Below are positions 1 to 4,393 of a DNA stretch of 10,373 nt, one piece after another. The position numbers and the translations under genes were made by a program. The first letter of the stretch is position 1. Every line of letters begins with the position of its first letter. The DNA is taken from contig JBFZCW010000363.1 in NCBI GenBank assembly GCA_041307765.1, positions 1-10,373 on the forward strand, in the 5' to 3' direction. Origin of the DNA: DYRB01 sp041307765. GTDB taxonomy: Bacteria > Pseudomonadota > Gammaproteobacteria > Chromatiales > Chromatiaceae. The notes under the pieces were generated by a model. It searched no databases. It was not told the DNA's origin and saw only the letters and a list, made by a program, of their open reading frames with translations.

Positions 1-1126
1 CCAACCAGGCCGCCTTGAGGGCGACGACACCGGTCACGGCGATGCGGTCCGTCGCGGTCAGGGGCCCGCCGACTACGGCGGTGCGCTCCTCCTGGCTCAA
101 CAGTTCCACAGGAACGGCCACGAAACCGCCTGCGCGCTCGGCGAAGACGTAGGTGCCACCCGCGTGGCGGACCACCGCCGCGGCCGGGACGCGCCAGCCA
201 GGCGCCTGGCCGGCCGCGGCCGCCGCCCTATTGGCTGTAGATCCGAGCTGGACCTCGACGAACTGCCCCGGACGGAGCTGATCCGCTCCATCGGTCACCT
301 CGGCTCGTACCAGCACCCCCTGGTCCTCCCCGTGGACCTGGCGCCCGACGGCCAGGATGCGCCCGCGGATATCCTCACGCGGGAGGACGATCTGGGCACC
401 GGCCTGTACGCCCGCCAAGGCGTCTAGAGGGACATGGACCTCCAGCCACAGGGTCGAGAGGCGGGCGATCCGGAACAGGGGCGTGGCGGCAGCGACCGCC
501 TGGCCGGTGCCGACCATCTGCTCCAGCACCACGCCGGCGATGGGCGCTCGGACCTCGAGGGTCCCGGAGAGGCGCCGGTCCCGTTTGAGAGCCTCGATGG
601 CCTGGTCCGGCATGCCCGACAGGGCCAGACGCTGGCTCCATTGGTCAACCGTGGTGGCCAACTCATTGAACTGGGCCTGGGTGGCCTCCAGGCGGCGCTT
701 GGGGGCCAGGCCCTCCGCAAACAGGGCACGGTCGCGCTCCAGCTCGCTGCGTGCCAGGTTGAGCTTGGACAGGGCCTCGAGCAGGGCCCCCTGGGTCTCC
801 AGGAGCCCGGGGCTCTGCATCCTGGCCAGGGGCTGACCGGCCTCGACGGTCTCGCCCTCGGCCGCCAGGAGTCCGGTGAGGGTCCCGTCCAGGGGAGCGC
901 TGACCACATGCAACTGGCGCGCGGGGACCGTCACCTGGCCCGGATAACGCCGGCTCAGGACCTGACCGGCGGGCTGCGGCTCGGCCACCTCGATACCGAA
1001 GGCCGCCCGCTGGTCGGGGGTCATGGCCACTGGGTCTTCAAGCCCGGCGAGTCCCGGACCATTGGCAAGCATCAGCAAGGCCGCGAGGGCGACGGCACGG
1101 GCTGCGGGGGTCTGGGTCCTGTTCAT
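1..1126 (-). CDS. RND efflux periplasmic adaptor subunit (HlyD/CusB/CzcB type), 3' end outside the window
   Basis: Periplasmic adaptor (membrane-fusion protein) that would join an inner-membrane RND pump to an outer-membrane channel for export, probably of metal cations. I translated the minus strand from ATG at 1126; the frame stays open to base 1, giving about 375 residues. After a signal peptide (Arg-containing N-terminus, then ALAALLMLA) comes the segment MTPDQRAAFGIEV, typical of heavy-metal adaptors. Next are a lipoyl/barrel-sandwich half (SAPLDGTL, EGETVEAGQPL), a helical hairpin rich in Arg, Glu and Gln, the second half (VRAPIAGVV), a beta-barrel (LSTLWLEVHVPL) and a membrane-proximal domain ending VALKAAW at the edge. 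A GGAG Shine-Dalgarno sits 5 bases before the ATG. It lies 92 bases downstream of the TolC-family gene on the same strand, so the two are probably co-transcribed, with the pump gene expected to the left. The family is clear. Metal specificity cannot be read, and no Met- or His-rich metal-binding tail is seen in this part. Confidence 0.88.
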   Translation of the reverse strand, partial: MNRTQTPAARAVALAALLMLANGPGLAGLEDPVAMTPDQRAAFGIEVAEPQPAGQVLSRRYPGQVTVPARQLHVVSAPLDGTLTGLLAAEGETVEAGQPLARMQSPGLLETQGALLEALSKLNLARSELERDRALFAEGLAPKRRLEATQAQFNELATTVDQWSQRLALSGMPDQAIEALKRDRRLSGTLEVRAPIAGVVLEQMVGTGQAVAAATPLFRIARLSTLWLEVHVPLDALAGVQAGAQIVLPREDIRGRILAVGRQVHGEDQGVLVRAEVTDGADQLRPGQFVEVQLGSTANRAAAAAGQAPGWRVPAAAVVRHAGGTYVFAERAGGFVAVPVELLSQEERTAVVGGPLTATDRIAVTGVVALKAAWL

Positions 1127-1218
1127 TCGGGCTCCGTCGGCTGTTGTCCGGTTGGCGGCTCTCTGTCTTTTCGCGCGCCCCTGGCGGCGGGGAGGTTGGA
1201 TCCCGTTTGCGGCCCGGC

Positions 1219-2427
1219 TCACAGCGGCACCACTCCGGCGGCCTGGTTGAGGCGGGCGGCAGCGCGTCCCAGCTCCAGACGTCTGGTCTCCAGGGCCAGC
1301 TCCGCCTCGCGGGCGCGGGTGCGTTCGCGCACCAGGGTGGCCAGGTCGATTTCGCCCAGCTCGAAGCCGCGCTGCATCAGACCCAGGGCCTCCGCGGCCA
1401 GGGCCCTCTGGCGCCGCGCCGCGGCGAGGGCTGTCTGGGCTGCGGCGTGGCTGGTTTTCGCGAGGGCCAGCTCGGTTTCGAGCTCCCGATGCAGCCGCTG
1501 GCGCTCGGTCGTGCTGTCGGTGTAGCCGCGCTCAGCCTCGGCCAGCCGCGGGGCCGACTGGCTGCCCAGACCGAAGGGGACGCTGACCTCCAGGGCCAGT
1601 GCGGTATAGGGGTCGCTATCGCGGTTGTCGCGGGTCCGCTTGCCGCCGAGACTGAGGGTCGGATTGGACCGGCGCTCGGTGGCCGCTCGCCCCCGCTCGG
1701 CGCGGGCCTGGGTCAGATTGGCCTCGGCGGCGGCAAGCCCTGGGTGATCGGCGGGGAGCTCTGGGCTCGCCGCGACCGCTTCCTCCAGCGGGACAGGCGT
1801 TCGGTGCGTGCCGGTCAGCAGGGCGAAGCGCTGGGTAGCGAGGTCCAGGTCGGAGCGGGCGGTCTGAAGCTCGACCTCTCGGGACAGGGCCTCCTGTTGC
1901 GCCAGCAGCAGGTCCACACGCGCCAGCTCGCCGGCACTGACCCGCCGGGTCACCTGGGTCGCCAGGGTCTTGGCATCGCTCAAGGCTTGCTCGGCAAGCC
2001 GAGTGTGCCCCTCGGCCAAGGCCACGGCCCAGGCCGCCTCGCGCACGCGACCGGCCAGCTCCCAGCGCAGATAGCGCTCCAGGGCACCGGCCTGGATGCC
2101 CAGGGCATCGGCCAGCGCACGGCGGGCTGAGCGCTGGCCTGGCAGCCAGAGCGGGAGGTCGACCATGGCCTCCCACTCGTAGTATCCGGTGTCGTCGTTG
2201 AGGCGGTCGGAGAGGTGCTTGACCCGCAGGGCGGGATCCTGGGCTACCAGACTGTCGGCCTGGGCGCGTACCGCAAGGCCCTGTTGGCGCAGGGCCTGGG
2301 CGCGCGGACCCTGATCGGCGCGAGTGACGGCCGCGGCGATGGCCTCCGCCAAGGTGCCTCCGGCCGCCCCGGGCGGGACGGACAGCAGGGCGGCGATGAG
2401 GGCGGCGGTCAGGGCAAGACGCGGCAT
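1219..2427 (-). CDS. TolC family outer-membrane efflux protein (CzcC/CusC-like)
   Basis: Outer-membrane channel component of a tripartite efflux system, 402 residues, close to the usual CzcC/CusC length. A signal peptide (MPRLALTAALIAALLSVPPGAAG) precedes a mature protein made of two similar alpha-helical halves, roughly residues 30-200 and 215-400. Each is rich in Ala, Leu, Glu, Arg and Gln heptad-like helices, as in the TolC periplasmic barrel. The segment EWEAMVDLPLWLPGQR near residues 84-99 corresponds to the first outer-membrane strand region, and LALEVSVPFGLG to the equivalent in the second half. No lipobox cysteine is present, so it is probably not a lipoprotein. It precedes the adaptor gene on the same strand and follows the sigma-54 activator gene after a 177-base gap. 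The ATG at 2427 has no strong Shine-Dalgarno, but it is the only start that gives a clean signal peptide. The transported substrate is unknown; heavy-metal efflux is inferred from the adaptor type. Confidence 0.87.
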   Translation of the reverse strand: MPRLALTAALIAALLSVPPGAAGGTLAEAIAAAVTRADQGPRAQALRQQGLAVRAQADSLVAQDPALRVKHLSDRLNDDTGYYEWEAMVDLPLWLPGQRSARRALADALGIQAGALERYLRWELAGRVREAAWAVALAEGHTRLAEQALSDAKTLATQVTRRVSAGELARVDLLLAQQEALSREVELQTARSDLDLATQRFALLTGTHRTPVPLEEAVAASPELPADHPGLAAAEANLTQARAERGRAATERRSNPTLSLGGKRTRDNRDSDPYTALALEVSVPFGLGSQSAPRLAEAERGYTDSTTERQRLHRELETELALAKTSHAAAQTALAAARRQRALAAEALGLMQRGFELGEIDLATLVRERTRAREAELALETRRLELGRAAARLNQAAGVVPL

Positions 2428-2604
2428 AGCGGCGGCATCCGGTCTGGGTGATCGTGAATGCGCGCCAGCATATCAGCGAATGCTGAAGTGAAGCTGAAAT
2501 ACGAGGGTCACCCGGCGCCGCTGTCAGCGATGGCTCGCCGATCCTTAGGGCCTCAACGTAACACTCGGCATGGGCCGGGAGGTCGCGGTCCGTGGTGAGC
2601 CCTG

Positions 2605-3963
2605 TCAGGACAATCCGTAGCGCTTGAGTTTGCGGTACACCGTCCGCTCGCTGACCTTGAGGGCCACCGCCACGGCACGCCGGTTGCCGCCGTGGGCCGC
2701 AAGGAGGTCGCGAACATGCCGGGACTCCAGGTCCCGAAGGGGGGAAGGTGAGGGGGCAAGCGAAAGCTGTGTCGTGACACCGGCGGGCGGGATCGGCGCA
2801 GCCTCTTGGGCGGCGGGGTCGACGTGGAGGGCCGAGGCGATCTGTTGGGCGTCGATCCGCCCATCGCCGCTGTGCATGGCAGCGACCCACAGCAGGTTCC
2901 GCAGCTCGCGGATATTGCCATGGAAGGGCTGCGCCTGGAGCAGGGTCAGGGCATCCGGGCTCACGTCAAAGGCTCGATTCGCCGACGCGCCGATGCGCAC
3001 CAACAACTCCCGGGCGAGGGCGGGGATGTCCTCGGTCCGCTCCGCCAGCGCGGGCATGCGTACCCGCACGCACGCGATGCGGAAATAGAGGTCCTGCCGG
3101 AATCCGGGGTGATCGCGCAGGTTCCTGTTGGTGGCGCAGACGATGCGCACATCCGCGCGGCGTGTCTGGTCGCTGCCCACGCGGCGGAACTCACCGCTCT
3201 CCAACGCCCGCAGCAGCTTGGCCTGGAGGGCCGGGGGCATCTCGCCGATCTCGTCGAGGAAGAGGGTGCCGCCGTGGGCCCGTTCGAACAGTCCCTGGCG
3301 TTCGCTGACGCTTCCAGTGAAGGCCCCGCGCTCGTGGCCGAAGACCTCGCTTTCGAACAGGTCCTCACCCAGGGTTGTGCAGTCCAGGGTGACGAACGGT
3401 CCCTGGGCACGCGGCGAATGGCGATGGATGTAGTCGGCCGCCAGCTCCTTGCCGGTCCCCGTGGCTCCCTCCAGCAGGATGGGGGCCGCAGACCTGGCGG
3501 CCAGGCGGAGCCTTCCCAGGATCTGACGGAAGAGCCCAGAGTCCCCGACCATCCGCGGCCCGGCATCGGCCTCGTCCACCTCGGCACCCGCCGGCTCGTC
3601 TTCCTGGATCAGCTCGCCGAGCAGGATCTCCCCCGACTCGGTCTGCACGGGGTGACCCTGGATTCGCACCAGCCGCTCGTCCCCAAGCTCGCCCTCGTAG
3701 GTGTGAACAGACACTTGGTCCTTGGCCCCGGTAAAGACTGCCTGGAACGGGCAGTGCGCGCCGTCTGGTCCGCAGGGGCAGGGGCGTGGTCCTCCGGCAT
3801 GAAGCAACTGATAGCAGGGCTGCCCGACCGCGTCCTCCCGGTCGACGCCATAGGCATCCTCGAACGCTCGATTGACCAGGCGCACCCGCAGGTCCGCGTC
3901 GATTAGGACGAACGGCTGGGTATGGACGTCCGCCAACGATTGCATCGCGACAGGGGAGTTCAA
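2605..3963 (-). CDS. PAS domain-containing sigma-54-dependent transcriptional activator (AAA+, Fis-type HTH)
   Basis: Enhancer-binding protein of 452 residues that would use ATP hydrolysis to open sigma-54 promoters. An N-terminal PAS domain (about 8-120) contains a cysteine cluster, C50, C62, C64 and C71, in the stretch PCPCGPDGAHCP. The AAA+ domain (about 136-370) has Walker A GATGTGKE (166-173), the sigma-54-contacting loop GAFTG (213-217) and Walker B GGTLFLDE (231-238). The C-terminus carries a Fis-like helix-turn-helix (RAVAVALKVSERTVYRKLKR). There is no receiver domain, so activation is probably through the PAS sensor rather than phosphorylation. The start is TTG: AAGGAG lies 8 bases upstream of it, while the ATG at codon 7 has no comparable site. 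It is divergent from the nine-heme cytochrome gene, whose upstream region contains three matching dyads and a -24/-12 candidate, so that gene is its likely target. The efflux genes downstream could be a second target. Function class is certain; the signal is inferred. Confidence 0.95.
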   Translation of the reverse strand: MNSPVAMQSLADVHTQPFVLIDADLRVRLVNRAFEDAYGVDREDAVGQPCYQLLHAGGPRPCPCGPDGAHCPFQAVFTGAKDQVSVHTYEGELGDERLVRIQGHPVQTESGEILLGELIQEDEPAGAEVDEADAGPRMVGDSGLFRQILGRLRLAARSAAPILLEGATGTGKELAADYIHRHSPRAQGPFVTLDCTTLGEDLFESEVFGHERGAFTGSVSERQGLFERAHGGTLFLDEIGEMPPALQAKLLRALESGEFRRVGSDQTRRADVRIVCATNRNLRDHPGFRQDLYFRIACVRVRMPALAERTEDIPALARELLVRIGASANRAFDVSPDALTLLQAQPFHGNIRELRNLLWVAAMHSGDGRIDAQQIASALHVDPAAQEAAPIPPAGVTTQLSLAPSPSPLRDLESRHVRDLLAAHGGNRRAVAVALKVSERTVYRKLKRYGLS

Positions 3964-3971
3964 GGTGGTAA

Positions 3972-3977
3972 CTCCTT
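3972..3977 (-). promoter_or_regulatory. Shine-Dalgarno AAGGAG that fixes the TTG start of the sigma-54 activator
   Basis: On the minus strand AAGGAG is followed by an 8-base spacer and then TTG at 3963. This near-perfect ribosome binding site supports the unusual TTG initiation codon over the ATG six codons later. Confidence 0.8.
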
Positions 3978-4105
3978 AAGCTAGTTATGTTTTATGGTCC
4001 ATCCTCGGACCGGGATCAGGGTGAGCGAGACGCTCCGACAGGCAGCGAGTGTAAGCCAGCGAACCTGATTTCTAGCTGAACGCGGGGGCGTGAGGGCCAG
4101 TGAAC

Positions 4106-4121
4106 CTGCCAGTGTTGACAG
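4106..4121. promoter_or_regulatory. Putative activator-binding dyad 1 (CTGCCA-N4-TGACAG)
   Basis: An imperfect inverted repeat with 6-base arms and a 4-base spacer; the arms differ from perfect symmetry at one pair. It is the first of three sites sharing the consensus CTGNCA-N4-TGRCWG. It lies about 140 bases upstream of the -24/-12 candidate, a usual distance for sigma-54 enhancer sites. The likely binder is the Fis-type HTH of the divergent regulator (inference). Confidence 0.6.
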
Positions 4122-4125
4122 GCGA

Positions 4126-4141
4126 CTGACAGCCCTGGCTG
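4126..4141. promoter_or_regulatory. Putative activator-binding dyad 2 (CTGACA-N4-TGGCTG)
   Basis: Second copy of the dyad, the most degenerate of the three. Its centre is 20 bases from dyad 1 and 24 bases from dyad 3, close to two helical turns each, so all three would lie on roughly the same DNA face. It also contains the shorter perfect palindrome ACAGCC-CT-GGCTGT (4129-4142 region), which may be the real core at this position. Confidence 0.5.
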
Positions 4142-4149
4142 TGCCGAGG

Positions 4150-4165
4150 CTGCCAAGGCTGGCAG
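4150..4165. promoter_or_regulatory. Putative activator-binding dyad 3 (CTGCCA-N4-TGGCAG, perfect)
   Basis: A perfect inverted repeat: CTGCCA, spacer AGGC, TGGCAG. It is the strongest member of the three-site cluster and the closest to the promoter, centred about 100 bases upstream of the -24/-12 candidate. Tandem 16-bp dyads upstream of a sigma-54 promoter are the normal binding pattern for Fis-type enhancer-binding proteins. Confidence 0.62.
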
Positions 4166-4200
4166 TGGCCCGCGTCTCCGTCTCCGCGCCGCCGCATCCG

Positions 4201-4240
4201 AAAACAATTGTATTACAGTATGTTAGAGTCATTTTGGATT
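4201..4240. promoter_or_regulatory. AT-rich island, possible IHF-type bend site
   Basis: In an otherwise very GC-rich window this stretch is dominated by A and T (AAAACAATTGTATTACAG and onwards). It lies between the dyad cluster and the -24/-12 candidate, where IHF commonly bends DNA so that the activator can touch sigma-54 polymerase. AAACAA followed by TTA after five bases resembles the IHF consensus WATCAA-N4-TTR, but the spacing is one base too long and one position differs. I call it AT-rich with certainty and an IHF site only tentatively. Confidence 0.4.
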
Positions 4241-4253
4241 GCCTGGCCAACTT

Positions 4254-4269
4254 TGGCCCACGTCGTGCT
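4254..4269 (+). promoter_or_regulatory. Candidate sigma-54 (-24/-12) promoter of the cytochrome gene
   Basis: TGGCCCACGTCGTGCT has the invariant GG (4255-4256) and GC (4267-4268) separated by exactly ten bases. It matches nine of the twelve defined positions of the consensus TGGCACG-N4-TTGCW. Transcription would begin near 4280, giving a leader of about 110 bases before the ATG at 4394. Its position downstream of the dyad cluster and next to a sigma-54 activator gene supports the call. The -12 element has G instead of the first T, so it is good but not ideal. Confidence 0.55.
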
Positions 4270-4353
4270 TGGTCCTAACCCGGGTCCTCTGAGGGAGCGA
4301 ACCGCCCCAACGCCGGTGGCGCGGAGCGGCTGGGCCCTGAGACAACAAGCGAC

Positions 4354-4367
4354 GCGTCATGAGACGC
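4354..4367 (+). repeat. Small inverted repeat in the cytochrome leader
   Basis: GCGTC-ATGA-GACGC forms a perfect 5-base stem with a 4-base loop, about ten bases upstream of the Shine-Dalgarno of the cytochrome gene. The loop contains an ATG that opens a 12-codon frame ending in a TGA overlapping the cytochrome start codon. It could be a weak mRNA hairpin affecting ribosome access or could be chance. Confidence 0.3.
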
Positions 4368-4393
4368 CAAATACGGAGTGGAGCAAGATCACC

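Larger units (their letters stand above)
3964..4393. promoter_or_regulatory. Divergent regulatory region between the sigma-54 activator and the nine-heme cytochrome
   Basis: This 430-base stretch has no supportable protein gene; short open frames in it have no family-like features. Read left to right it contains the activator's ribosome binding site (3972-3977), a stretch of about 120 bases with no assigned element, three 16-bp dyads (4106-4165), an AT-rich island (4201-4240), a -24/-12 promoter candidate (4254-4269), and a leader of roughly 110 bases with a small hairpin at 4354-4367. The order of distal dyads, AT-rich spacer and proximal -24/-12 element is the classic layout of a sigma-54 promoter activated at a distance. 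It points rightward, towards the cytochrome. Confidence 0.75.

Noticed and set aside
434..2130. Long plus-strand frames (434-1525 and 1144-2130) across the efflux genes
   Set aside because: Low-complexity Gly/Arg/Leu-rich translations lying opposite well-supported adaptor and TolC-family genes.
1616..2890. A 424-codon minus-strand frame bridging the TolC-family gene and the activator gene
   Set aside because: It overlaps both real genes in another frame and gives Pro/Arg-rich sequence without family resemblance.
4115..4120. TTGACA as a sigma-70 -35 box
   Set aside because: No acceptable -10 element is found 16-18 bases downstream; the bases belong to dyad 1.
4136..4151. Second GG-N10-GC pair (TGGCTGTGCCGAGGCT) as a sigma-54 promoter
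   Set aside because: It matches only seven of the twelve defined positions and lies inside the dyad cluster; the element at 4254-4269 is better in match and position.
3981..4250. An 89-codon minus-strand frame in the divergent region
   Set aside because: No recognisable features, and it spans the dyads and AT-rich regulatory elements.
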